A stretch of 64,000 nt of DNA from Pyrenophora tritici-repentis (taxonomy: Eukaryota; Ascomycota; Dothideomycetes; Pleosporales; Pleosporaceae): positions 1,178,001 through 1,242,000 of the forward strand of contig NC_089399.1 of the NCBI RefSeq assembly GCF_003171515.1, written 5' to 3'. Of the stretch, positions 1 through 10,211 are shown piece by piece. The stretch's first letter is position 1; each line of letters opens with the position of its first letter. The position numbers and the translations under genes were made by a program. The notes below the pieces were generated by a model, which was not told the origin of the DNA, did not search any database, and worked only from the letters and a program-made list of their open reading frames with translations.

Positions 1-160
1 CAAGCGTAAGGCTTCAAAGCCCGCTGCAAAGCAACAGCCAAAAAAACGACGCGTGGGTGGTGCTGGCGGTGGCACTCTGGCTGAGGTGGCTGCACCGGCT
101 CCCCCACCAACAACCACCCGACGCGGCCGGGCCGTCAATACTCCGGCAAAATATAGATAG
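1..160 (+). CDS. C-terminal tail of an unidentified gene (partial)
   Basis: An open frame enters from the left edge (codons begin at base 2) and ends at a TAG at 158-160. The 52 residues are rich in Lys, Arg, Pro and Ala, with a KPKKRR-like basic cluster, a GGAGGG linker and a final RRGRAVNTPAKYR. This looks like a disordered, possibly DNA-binding or nuclear-localising tail, and the codon use looks genuine. I do not recognise the family, and the rest of the protein lies outside the window. The stop is firm; the function is unknown. Confidence 0.55.
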   Translation, partial: KRKASKPAAKQQPKKRRVGGAGGGTLAEVAAPAPPPTTTRRGRAVNTPAKYR

Positions 161-655
161 ACAAAGTTGTAGAGCTACGTCTATAGATCAATACACCGGA
201 AAATCTCGCGATAATAGTTATTGTACGTGGCTGCACAGCCTCAACTTTGCCGTCGTCGCGATATTGGTGGGGTGTGCGGCACGCGATTATGGGCATCACG
301 CGCACAGACACGTTACTGTTGGGGATCGGCACACTTCTGAGTCAGAAGTCGTGCCGTGATATGCAGCACGTCCTTACCTAGAACAATCATGGGTCCATCA
401 AAACGTGCATTTTGCAGTAGAGGCGGTCCCAAAAAGCTTCAGGTTGGGTATGACAAGGCGCTAAAGTGCGAGGTATTGCCCATTGCATCTGGAGCTACTT
501 CCTTGCTGACCGTTTACCCCACTTAACTAGCGTCCATGGGTCCTTTCCGGGTAGAGTACACGACAAGAAGGTTATAAGTACTACACCTCGAGTTAATCAC
601 CACAAGAACAAGCAACAATCCAATCTACTCTTCCATACTAAGATAAAAGTTCAAG
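161..655. other. intergenic region, no gene seen
   Basis: About 495 bases between the left-edge gene and the acetyltransferase. It should hold the terminator of the first gene and the promoter of the second. No conserved ORF, RNA gene or clear repeat was seen. A pyrimidine- and A-rich leader precedes the ATG at 656. Confidence 0.5.
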
Positions 656-1631
656 ATGGCAGCCCAGGAGAAGAACATGCAAGAGATAGAGAAGGCAAAG
701 AAGCTAAACCATGTGCCCTGGTGCGAAGAGTACGAGAAGATGATCTCAGGAATGCTGTGAGTACTCTAGATTCCACTTTGCCTGCAATCATTAAACTTTG
801 ACTCTGATCATCTCAATGTTCTTCATCCTGCACGTACCCCATGACTGTATCAAACACGCACCTAGGTGACAGGAAACACTTGACAGTTTAGGTGAGCACC
901 TAGTAGACTTCTCTGGCTCCTACAATGTCCTTTGTACACCAGTATGTCAAGTATTTTGTGTCACCTGGGTGCATGTAGACACTTCGAACCACTCTCTCCA
1001 CCCTCATACTTCAAACAACTAACAACCACCCAGCTACAACGCCTTCAGTCCAGAACTAAACAAAGCCCGCTACCAAGCCCGCGCCTTCGCCCATAAATAC
1101 AACACTTGGTTCCCCGACCCCACCACCGACCCAGACAAAGGCTTTGACACGCTCGCAGCCGAGCGTCTCGGCCTCCTCAAGCAAATCATCGGTCACATAG
1201 CCGATGATGAGATTTTCATCGAACCACCCTTCAACATTGACTACGGCTGTAACATCTCACTCGGTTCTCGCTTTTACAGTAACTTCAACTTGACCATACT
1301 AGACTGCAGCCTCGTTACCATAGGGAACCGCTGCATGTTTGGTCCCAACGTATCCATCTTTGCTGCTACTCACGAGGCAGAGGTGCAGTCGCGGCGCGAC
1401 AATATTGAATATGGACATCCGGTTGTGATTGGCGATGATTGCTGGGTTGGCGGAAACGTAGTGATCCTACCTGGTGTGACGATAGGGAGGGGGGTTACTG
1501 TGGGTGCCATGAGTGTTGTGACCAAGAATGTGCCGGATTTCTGTGTCGTCATGGGACAGCCGGCTAGGGTTGTGAAGAAAGTGAAGGAGGTACAGCCAAT
1601 GGAGGAGGATAGGGTTGTTGGGAACAAGTGA
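656..1631 (+). CDS. maltose/galactoside-type O-acetyltransferase (hexapeptide repeat)
   Basis: Exons 656-756 and 1034-1631 give 232 residues. The family transfers acetyl from acetyl-CoA to the hydroxyl of a sugar such as maltose or glucose, in the cytosol. The N-terminal third carries the Mac domain signature (PWCEEYEKMISGMLYNAF around residues 20-38, across the splice). The rest is a left-handed parallel beta-helix of hexapeptide turns (IGNRC, VIGDDCWVGGN, ILPGVTIGRG), with the usual catalytic His in AATHE. Length matches the family (about 190-230). The donor GTGAGT at 757 and acceptor CAG at 1033 restore LYNAF exactly. The 277-nt intron is long for this genome and contains a MITE-like element at 858-972. 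The precise sugar substrate cannot be read from sequence. Confidence 0.9.
858..972. mobile_element. MITE-like element, copy 1 (inside an intron)
   Basis: A 115-bp element with near-perfect terminal inverted repeats of about 28 bp. The left end begins GCACCTAGGTGACA and the right end, read in reverse complement, begins GCACCCAGGTGACA; both then run into ACTTGACA. The interior resembles copies at 4104-4221 and 15216-15333, sharing the CTCCTACAnTG and CCTTTGTACAC blocks. It carries no ORF. It lies wholly inside the intron of the acetyltransferase gene. No clear target-site duplication is visible. Confidence 0.7.
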
Positions 1632-2350
1632 GGACATGGTATACACCAAGATAAGATCTGGTTATATACATTTTTTGTGTCAAAGGTAGACATGATTAGT
1701 TAAATAACCGACCGAGCAAGCCTAACATCGAGCGATCATATACAATTGTAGCAAAAGAGTTGAAGTATCACTATGTTCAGTTCAAAAGCAAACGTGACGA
1801 AAATGATGAATATGATTTTTCTACATAAAAAGACCGGGTCCTCACTGAAAAGTATTCAACCATCATCGTTTCCAAAAAGCACTTGAGGAGGCACGCAAGT
1901 CAGTACCCGCCCCTACCCCCAACAAGAACCAAACTTAATCAAGAAAAGAAGTGAAAGCAAGTCAGTGCCGAAGCCTGACTAGCGCCAACATGTACAATAA
2001 AAGTATAAGAGCGGAAACAATATAAGAAAGGCTAAAAGAAAGGTCTACGCAAGCTGAGACTACACAACCAGACTGAAATATGTGACATAATTGAGTCAAT
2101 TCTGCATCCCAGAATTTGATTTCATCCTATCCAACTGAGATTGGCTGAAGATCATGCAGATCACCTTCCCTGTAAAGTTGGCAACAATGGAATGATATAA
2201 AGAAGAATGAACGATGCGAAGCCACACACACACCAGCGAAGGGACTTTACTCTCCTGCGCGCTTCAATATGGCGAGCTGATAATGTAGGCGCGGGTTTAC
2301 GCACAATGTCGAAGCGTGCAAGTATGTTCGCAAGAAATAGTGAGGACAAC
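1632..2350. other. convergent intergenic region
   Basis: About 720 bases between two convergent genes (acetyltransferase + and Rho3 -). It is moderately A/T-rich and should hold the two 3' UTRs and terminators. No gene or repeat was seen. Confidence 0.5.
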
Positions 2351-3347
2351 TTAGAGGATCGTGCAACCGCCGCTCTGGTCCTTGCTGGTCTTGACTTGCA
2401 GAGCAACACGGGCAGCTTCGGTGAAAGCTTCGTTGACACCCCGGTTCTTCATCGCGGAGCACTCTGGACATGTGTTAACTATTGCATCAAGGTTGTTTAT
2501 CACGCAACCTTACCGAGATATCGCAGCGCCTTGATCTTTTCTGCTACGCGCAGACCTTCGTTGTAGTCAATGCATGGCTTTTCTGGCTGCTGGCCGTCGG
2601 CATCATCGTCTTCTTTTTTCCGCAGGTCACACTTGAGCGCTACAAGGACGAGCTTTACGCCTGGGCAGTTTTCTGCTATTTCACCAACCCATTTGGTTTC
2701 TACGTTCTCGAGTGAGTCGGGAGAGTCGACCTGTGGGGTGTAAGTCGCGTTCTGGAGATTGTATTGGGACTGAGTATACCGAGAAGCAGAGCATGATCGC
2801 ATGCGTGTCATCGTAGCTGAGTGACCGTAGCCTGTCGAATTCCTCTTGACCCGCAGTATCCCATAAGCTAAGCTCGACGTGTGTGTTGTCAATGTAGATG
2901 TCTGTTGAGCGAGATCAGTCTAGTCATGTCGGTTTCGCGTATAGGCGCACAAACCGTGGACGTAGTTTTCTGTGATAGTCGTTAGCAGGCTCTAGAGGTA
3001 GCGCGCGGGTGAAGTCTTACCGAACACTGTGGGCTCACTGAAAAGGTTTGGTCAGCGTCGCGCCCTCATCAAATGCGCCCGTCACTTACTATACTGTTGG
3101 GAAGTATCTATACGAAAGTCAGCGCTGCGCTTGTGAAAGGGGTAAGTAGACTATGGCATACCCTCTCGTAAAAACGTTCAATAGTGAAGTCTTGCCGCAT
3201 GCGCCGTCGCCGCTGTCCAAAGTTCGTTAGCCAAGTGCCGTCGCATTGTCGGCGGGTCGCCCAAACAAAGAGGCTTCCCCGCATGAAGCAGACGTACAGT
3301 AGTACTAGCTTGCGCTGCACAGACTTTGTTCCACCGCACATGGGCAT
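2351..3347 (-). CDS. rho3: Rho-family small GTPase, Rho3-like
   Basis: Eight exons on the minus strand: 3347-3298, 3212-3162, 3107-3090, 3037-3021, 2969-2955, 2901-2780, 2730-2514 and 2463-2351, giving 200 residues. Rho3 GTPases act at the plasma membrane in polarised growth, actin organisation and exocytosis. Visible motifs are the P-loop GDGACGKTS (about residues 18-26), the effector loop YEPTVFENY, switch [17 protein letters not shown] in place of the usual TKxD, ECSAM, and a C-terminal CTIL CaaX box, whose final Leu predicts geranylgeranylation. All junctions keep frame with GT-AG ends. The start was chosen because it lies just before a Rho3-type N-terminus ([17 protein letters not shown]). 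Three adjacent exons are only 18, 17 and 15 nt and encode switch I. Identity as a Rho GTPase is firm; assignment to Rho3 rather than another fungal Rho class is inferred. Confidence 0.9.
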
Positions 3348-4735
3348 GGTGAATGTTTAGGATGGGTCCGTTCCGTTTGCTCAGGGACGAGAGAACGCGC
3401 GCGCGTTGAGGACGGTCGTGGCAGTCGCGGTTGCAGTCGCGATCGGGGTAGGAAGGACAGAGGGAGTCGCACGCGAGGATCCTAAGGATGGTGAAGCCGT
3501 GTGGAGATGCTGCTGCTGGTAGCAAGGTATGGCCCCGGGGAGTGTGAAGATGCAGTGGAGATGTTCACGGGAAGGAGTAACCCTAATGCGGTTAGCACAT
3601 CACATCACAGCCTCGACGCCAATGCTTTCAAGTGGCAAGGACGCCCTGGCACTATATGTTTGCACACCGAGGCGCCCAATGGTCTACTTACCAACGATGG
3701 AGATTGTTGGTGATGGCGATTGAAGGGCTGACGAAGAGCGATGGAAAAAGAAAGGGAGATGCCGGCAGTAAAGCTGGGAACTGATCGGAAAAGCTTATGT
3801 GATGGGCCTCCCAAGTTGAGGGATCTGCTAGCCGACACCGACAACCAAGGAACGACTGGGGGCATCATGGAATCATGGATGTGGTTCTCCACGTGCTGAG
3901 AAGCCGGACCGAAAGAAGAAGGTCGATTTTGGTAGATGCCCGACCGATGTCTTCCAGTTCGATCTAGGCCCACCCAATCCAGTACGAGGACGCTCGTATC
4001 TCGTGTTTCCCATGATGGCTCGCTGATACATTAACCGAAACCGAAATACTTACGCCTTGCTACAAAAACACCTTGAACGTCTTCCGGATACTTGGATAAG
4101 CTGGCACCTGGGTGACATAGAATACTGTACATACCGTACTTGACCGTGTGGGTAAGCACCTTATAGGCGTGTCTGGCGCTTACAGTAGTGACCTTTGTAC
4201 ACTAGTATGTCACCCGGGTGCTGGACAAGGCAGAGACGATATGACCCCCTTCACATGCGCATGTACCCACTTATCTCACCACTAAGTATCGTGAGTGGAG
4301 TTATTACAGCTTCATACCCCCATGACCCGGACGGAGATCGTACTAGTTGGATCGCAAAACACATGCAGATGGGTACCTACCAAGAAAGAAATAGCGCAAA
4401 GCTTGCAGAGCTCAAGATGACATGTAGTGAAGCTGGCAGCAAGGCTTAGTTATTGTCACACTACCTACTGTTTGCTGAACAGGCTCACAATCGTCGCAAA
4501 GGTAAGAGTGAAAGTAGTGGGTATACCTATGCAGGAAGCTCGGGCCCCACTTCGCGGGGCGCCGGCGGGCACCACCGCCGTTCATGTACCCAAACAACCA
4601 CGCAGGCAGCGCTGAACAATCACACACACGCAAACACCTTTTCCACCCGTGATAAAGTCGCAATCTCACTTGTATTTATCATCAAACAATTGATACAACG
4701 ACACGCATATCAAACTCACCGACCGCGCCACAGCC
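3348..4735. other. divergent promoter region with a MITE-like copy
   Basis: About 1.4 kb between the start of Rho3 (-) and the start of CSN2 (+), so it holds both promoters. It contains MITE-like copy 2. Open frames here resemble no family and look like chance reading frames. Confidence 0.5.
4104..4221. mobile_element. MITE-like element, copy 2
   Basis: A 118-bp element with terminal inverted repeats. The left end is GCACCTGGGTGACATAGAA; the right end in reverse complement is GCACCCGGGTGACATACT. The interior shares GTAAGCACCTTATAGGCG, TCTGGCGC and TTACAGTAGTGACC with copies 1 and 3. Compared with copy 1, the right arm lacks about 12 bp between two TGTCA motifs. It lies about 515 bp upstream of the CSN2 start codon. 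It has no coding capacity. Confidence 0.75.
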
Positions 4736-6470
4736 ATGTCTGACGATGACGACTTTATGCAAGACTCCGGCGATGAGGAGTAAGTCAAGGTGGTATAGAG
4801 ATAGTATATATGATTTCTAACCATTCCTAGGTATGACTTCGAGTATGAAGACGACGATGAAGAGCAGAGCGGCGATGTCGACATCGAGAACAAGTATTAT
4901 AACGCGAAGCAGCTCAAGGCCGATGATCCCGAGGCAGCCATAGACGAGTTCTTGGGTATGCCTGCGCTGGAAGAAGAGAAGTCGGACTGGTACGAAACAC
5001 GAGCATCTGGCGTCATGGAAATGGACTGACGGATGTGTAGGGGCTTCAAGGGCCTAAAGCAGGCAATCAAGCTGGAGTTTAAGCTCGCGCGCTACGACAA
5101 GGTAGACATGGCAACCTATGCGATTGGGCTTTGACTAACAGATCAACAGGCTGTAGAGCATTATAAGGAGCTTCTGACTTACGTCAAGTCGGCTGTGACG
5201 CGCAACTACTCGGAGAAGTCGATTAACAACATGCTCGACTTTATAGAAAAGGCTGCAGAAGATGTTAATGCCTACCGCTGCATGGAGAAATTCTATGCTC
5301 TTACCCTTGATATCTTCCAGAGCACCAATAACGAGCGGCTTTGGCTGAAGACCAACATCAAGCTCGCCCGGCTGTGGTTGGACAGGAAGGACTATCGACA
5401 GCTTACGGACAAGCTCCGGGAGTTGCACAAAGCCTGTCAACTCGAGGATGGGAGCGACGACCCGAGCAAGGGCACATATTCATTGGAGGTGTACTCGCTG
5501 GAGATTCTCATGTATGCCGAGACCAGGAATAACAAGCGGTTAAAAGTAGATTGTCCGAATTCAACATTGCCTGCATTATCTCTAACGCTATGACAGGCAC
5601 TATATCAGCGAGCGCTCAAGGTCAAATCGGCGGTTCCACATCCCAAGATTATGGGAATTATCCGGGAATGCGGTGGCAAGATGCATATGAGCGAAGGCAA
5701 GCACCCAGCTGTGTGAAGGTCCCAGTCAGTATTAACGCGTCCCAGAGAACTGGAAGGGGGCGCAAAGCGACTTTTTCGAGAGTTTCAAGAACTACGATGA
5801 GGCTGGATCGCTCCAGAGGATCCAGGTTCTGAAGTATCTGGTGCTTGCAACGATGTTGTCAGGGTCGGATATCAATCCGTTTGACTCGCAAGAGACCAAA
5901 CCCTACCAGAGTGACCCGCGTATCTCTACCATGACGGATCTTGTCAACGCCTACCAGCTCGAAGACATTCACGGGTACGAGAAGATTCTGCAGAACAACA
6001 AGGATCTGCTGGAAGACCCGTTTATTGCCGAGAACATTGACGAAGTCACGCGGAACGTGCGCACCAAGGCGGTCGTTAAGCTGGTTGCACCCTACACCCG
6101 GTTCACACTGGCATTCATCTCGAAACAGCTTAAGATCTCCCTTTCCGAGGTCCAAGAGATCGTAGGGTTTCTGATCGTCGACAAGCGGCTACGCGGCAAG
6201 ATCAACCAGCAGAATGGAACGGTGGAGATAGAGAGTAGTACAGACATGGATCGGGTGCAGGCGATGAAGGAATGGAGTAGTGCGATTGGATGTCTCTGGC
6301 AGACGGTGTTGAACGAGGGGGATGGGTTCAAATCAGACGAGAGTGGCTCGCATGGTGGTAATACAGGGGGCCCAGGCATGGTTTGGAGCCAAGGCTCCAT
6401 GGGCGGCAAGTCTGGACGAGGAAAAGTTAAGGGCGCGGGGCGGATGTCGGGACTGGTAGGGAAAGGATGA
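4736..6470 (+). CDS. csn2: COP9 signalosome subunit 2
   Basis: Exons 4736-4779, 4831-4989, 5041-5101, 5150-5545, 5597-5696 and 5746-6470 give 494 residues. CSN2 is a scaffold of the COP9 signalosome, which removes Nedd8 from cullins and tunes SCF ubiquitin ligases in nucleus and cytosol. The protein starts with an acidic stretch ([26 protein letters not shown]), followed by helical TPR-like repeats ([30 protein letters not shown]). A C-terminal PCI domain includes [14 protein letters not shown] text (here [18 protein letters not shown]) and [13 protein letters not shown]. Length matches fungal orthologs. Intron 5 (5697-5745) begins GC, not GT (GCAAGC). It is the only simple splice I found that joins the reading into [15 protein letters not shown] Gly/Ser-rich tail follows the PCI domain. 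Confidence 0.93.
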
Positions 6471-8266
6471 CTTGCAGCATCTACGCGCGGTCCACAAGAC
6501 GACCTGTAACTGGGTTGCCGGGCAGGCCACGGGGACACTGGAAGTTGCACATTACCGTCACCGAGGCGTCTTTTACCTGAAGAATTGAGACATGCGGTCA
6601 GGTTGCTCGAAACGACTGGCGAGGGTTGGACAGTCGGGTAGCACCGGGCAAGAGTTGCCTTGCACATGGACAGTAGGCGTCTCAACATAGTAGATGGGGC
6701 GGTGGACATGTTCGGTCACGCAACAGAGTGCAATTAGCCACAGGGCAGTAGCGGTCTAAGTCGTATCTATGTAACATGGCCTCGTTTTCTTGCTGCAACC
6801 CGCCAAGGTCCCGATTGCGCGGTCATCGCGGAAGCCTGCAGGCCCCCGTGCGCCTTGACATGATGCTGGCCATGAGTGGTGGATGGTGACGCAGCGACTG
6901 AAGGCTTTTGGGTTGGCTGCACCTGCAAGGTCATCGATGCCGGTCTCAGTGTTTTGCGAATGCGAAGGTGGGTGTTCGTGTTAGAGCTGCATCTACAATA
7001 TGCTACCGACACCGATACTACTAGACTCCGGGGAAGCGGGCACGGACGATGAAGGTTGTCGCAAGCGAAGCCGCTCAGCTAATGACGGCCCCCTTCGCGC
7101 AGCGGGCCAGTCCTGACTCGTGCTTGGTGTGTTCAAGTTCCTTGGAGCTGCGAGCTCATCTCGGGTGCGTTGAAGTTGTTTTTTTCTGTTGCATCAGCGC
7201 CACGCCCACGCTGAGCGAATCATGCAATGCAGCCTGCCTCTGTGACAAGCCTGTTCAGACGCGAGAGGCGACGCTCTTTTTCTTTCGACGCCATCTACTA
7301 ACCTAGTCCAAGGCATGCTGCGAGTGCATTCCACCGCGTCACACGGCGTTCCTCGTCGATTGCATGCATGCACCACAAAGCCTAAAGACTCCGTCATTAT
7401 TCCGGTTGGCGGGGCTGCTCGAGTGCTACGCCTGCCGGAGCCTCCAGGGGGAGGGGGGTTCCCCCATTCTGTCATGGTAGCCGTCTCGTGATAGTCAGTG
7501 TCCCGCGGTTCTATGCTCGGCGACTCCATGTTTGATGTAATCTATGTCCACAAGGGAAACAGAGTCAGAGTGCACTTCAATTTCCTCATGTGAGCTCTTC
7601 AAGCCTAGTCGGCTCCAGAATCGATACGCTCCACCCCAGCCGTGGTTGCGCATCGACTGGGCCATTTGCCTCGAGTGATGCGCCCTCGTCTTTGGCCTCG
7701 ATAGTAGTTGCTTTTGCTGAATGCCTCTTCCTGGCGCTGATTGTGTCGAGTGCCTCCCTCTTGTACGCCGTCACGTTCCGCCCTCTCTCCCTCCCAGGTG
7801 CCCGGTGCTACAGAGACCGGCCGTTCCAACGCGCCTGGACGAAAGTGTTGCAACTTGCCTTGGTACCTGGCATCTGGAAATCCACTGGCACGTCCAACAT
7901 CTCCTCCTTGTCTCTGCCATATATTGGCGCTGTGCCCCTGGACGCCTGTGGGTATCACAGCAACGACACAGCTTCCAGCCCACGACGGCGGGTCTCTGCG
8001 CCTACTAAAGACACTGCTGCCCTCCCCAGCTGCTCGTCGACGAATTGTTGCTGAGATCGATTGCGCGTTGCCGAATCTGTTGTGGAATCTTTTCATCCAA
8101 TTGCTAGCCATTGCCGCCAGTCACGCCCACAAAGGCCACCAAGGGAGGCAATTGAGTGCACATCGAGAACGTCGCAACTGCCCCCGCGCACACGCATACG
8201 CATACATTCACTCACCCGCACACACACATACACACACACACACACACACTGGCCTTCTTGGACGAG
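6471..8266. other. long intergenic region and otubain leader
   Basis: About 1.8 kb between CSN2 and the otubain, both on the plus strand. Overlapping ORFs of 150-226 codons around 7590-8420 occur on both strands with unrelated, low-quality sequences. They look like chance frames in GC-rich DNA. A CA-rich microsatellite lies just before the otubain ATG. Nothing else was recognised. Confidence 0.5.
8219..8249. repeat. (CA)n microsatellite in a 5' leader
   Basis: A run of CA dinucleotides with one TA interruption, ending 17 bases before the otubain start at 8267. The region upstream (8187-8218) is also CA/CACG-rich. It is in frame with the gene, but the first in-frame ATG is 8267, so it should lie in the 5' UTR. 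Confidence 0.85.
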
Positions 8267-10211
8267 ATGAGCAGGCAGTCGGTTATGGCGGGCTTTCACG
8301 GGCACCAGTACCCGCACTCGCATCTACACCAGGGCCACTATCGAGTTCCGGCTCAGAGCCACTACCAAAGCGGGTTGGCGTTCGCTATCCGCGCCCCGGT
8401 CCTTCCTCCCGGGAGCTTTAATCATCACACTGGCCACGGCCATCACCCAGGCCACCAGCACCGCAATCCCCACCTCAACATGGCCGCATACCCATCCGAC
8501 GACGAGTTGGCTCAGCTGCAGAAGCTCTCGAGCGACTTCGAGCCAGAGGTAACGGTGAGTTTAATGAGCTTGCCACATGAGCTTGACCTTTTGACGGGGA
8601 CCGCGCTGACTGCCCCAGGGCCCACTGGTTGGCCAACGCCAAAGCAGCGCTGCCATCACGACACAATATGCCACCGCAGATCCCGTCTTCCAAGTCAAGA
8701 CGGCTGCACTGCCTGCCAAATACGCCTACTTCCGCACCTGTCGCGGCGACGGTCATTGTGGATGGCGGGGTGAGTTTTGAACCTGTCGTAGTTTGTTTGC
8801 CGGTGCTAAAATGAACAGCAATCGCCTTCACCTACTTTGAGGCCCTAGTGCGTCTGGCCGACGTGAACAAGTTTGCCGAGGAAGAAGCCCGCCTCAACTC
8901 GCTGGGCAACCTGCTCGAGCACATTGGCTACTCGCGCGACATCTGGATTGATTTTGCCGAGGAGGCCTTTGAGCTCTTGCACAAGCTTGCCAACTCGCTA
9001 CGCAACATGGATGGCCAAACTGCCGACATCCTCCTCAACACCTTCAACAGCATGGGCGAGTCCATGGCAATCATCACTTACGTCAAGGTGGGCAACCCCC
9101 ATCTTCTCTGTGGCATTCAAGAGCTAATAGCAAATCTAGCTCCTCGCAAGTGCCTGGATACAGACTCACGCAGACAACTTCAGGCATTTCATCGACAGTG
9201 GCGACGTCAAGGGCTACTGTGCTAACTTCATTGAACCTACACAATGCGAAGCCGACAACATCGGCGTCGCTGCCCTTGCCGAAGCGCTTGTCAAGCCTGC
9301 TGGCTTCGGTCTTGAGGTATGGTATCTGGACCGCTCACCAGGGGAAGAGATCAATCGCAGCTTCTATCTGGAGCCAACCGATGCACATCATCGACCCATT
9401 GTCGGCGCCCCTATGCTAAGACTGCTCTACAGACCGTAAGTTTATCATATACTCTACTGTTTCGTCCCCCATGCTAACCAGAGCTAGCGGCCACTACGAT
9501 ATCCTTTACAAGGCGGAAGATGTCCCCCAGGTTCAACACCAGCCCGTCCCGCCACAGCAGCCGCTGCACGTTGCTCTAGCCAACTACACCGACGACTTCC
9601 TACCGACTGCAACCAATGTTGGTGATGTCATGAACATGATCCCAGGAATGTATCCCTCTGGTGTCGGTCTGGGTCAGCGGTGGCCTTCGCTTTCGCTTTC
9701 GTACGACTTTAGCCCAACCCCCGCTTCCCTCCCCCAGGTTACTCCTGTCCAGCCATATGCCCCAGCGCCAACGCCTGTAACACCAGTTAGCGCCTCTCAT
9801 ATGGACTTTGTTACATCTATCCACTCTGTCAGCACGAACCAGTACAACCCGCCAAGTCATCACAGCATCCACCTCGAACAACCTCCTGTGTCACTTCCTA
9901 TACACCCCCCACCACCCGTGAGCATCGAAAGGGCAGCTCCCGTAGGTGTTGAGAGGGGTGGTCCTTTCCGGCCTTCAATGTACGAGCTGGAGCCAGGCTT
10001 CGGATCGTCAATGCAGGTCCAACAGTTCCAGACGGCTATATTCCGCAAGTAAGCACGCTCAAAATCCGCAACTCTTCCTCAACTAACATGAGCAAGTTCA
10101 CATTTCAATACCGCACACTTTATGAATCCGGATTTCTCGCCTGAGCAATGGAATCCGGACGGCGAGTACGCTACGGGAAATAAAGGTCGGCACAAGTCGC
10201 ACTCTTCCTGA
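8267..10211 (+). CDS. otubain-type deubiquitinase (OTUB1-like, peptidase C65)
   Basis: Exons 8267-8554, 8619-8769, 8819-9087, 9140-9435, 9488-10048 and 10097-10211 give 559 residues. Otubains cleave ubiquitin isopeptide bonds and can also inhibit E2 enzymes. The OTU core runs from about residue 115 to 345. The nucleophile motif RGDGHCGWRA has Cys at about 143 and the partner Asp at about 140. The C-terminal motif PGHYDILYK has His at about 337 and Asp at about 339, matching the GHYDILY motif of OTUB1. So the catalytic set looks intact. The N-terminal 95 residues are rich in His, Gly and Gln. A tail of about 210 residues after the core is rich in Pro, Ser and Val and is absent from animal otubains. 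All junctions are GT-AG and keep frame. Upstream in-frame codons contain no ATG, which supports the start at 8267. Confidence 0.9.

Noticed and set aside
7590..8111. Overlapping ORFs of 150-230 codons on both strands upstream of the otubain
   Set aside because: They overlap in several frames, have no recognisable domain and differ in composition from the confirmed genes; typical of chance frames in GC-rich DNA.
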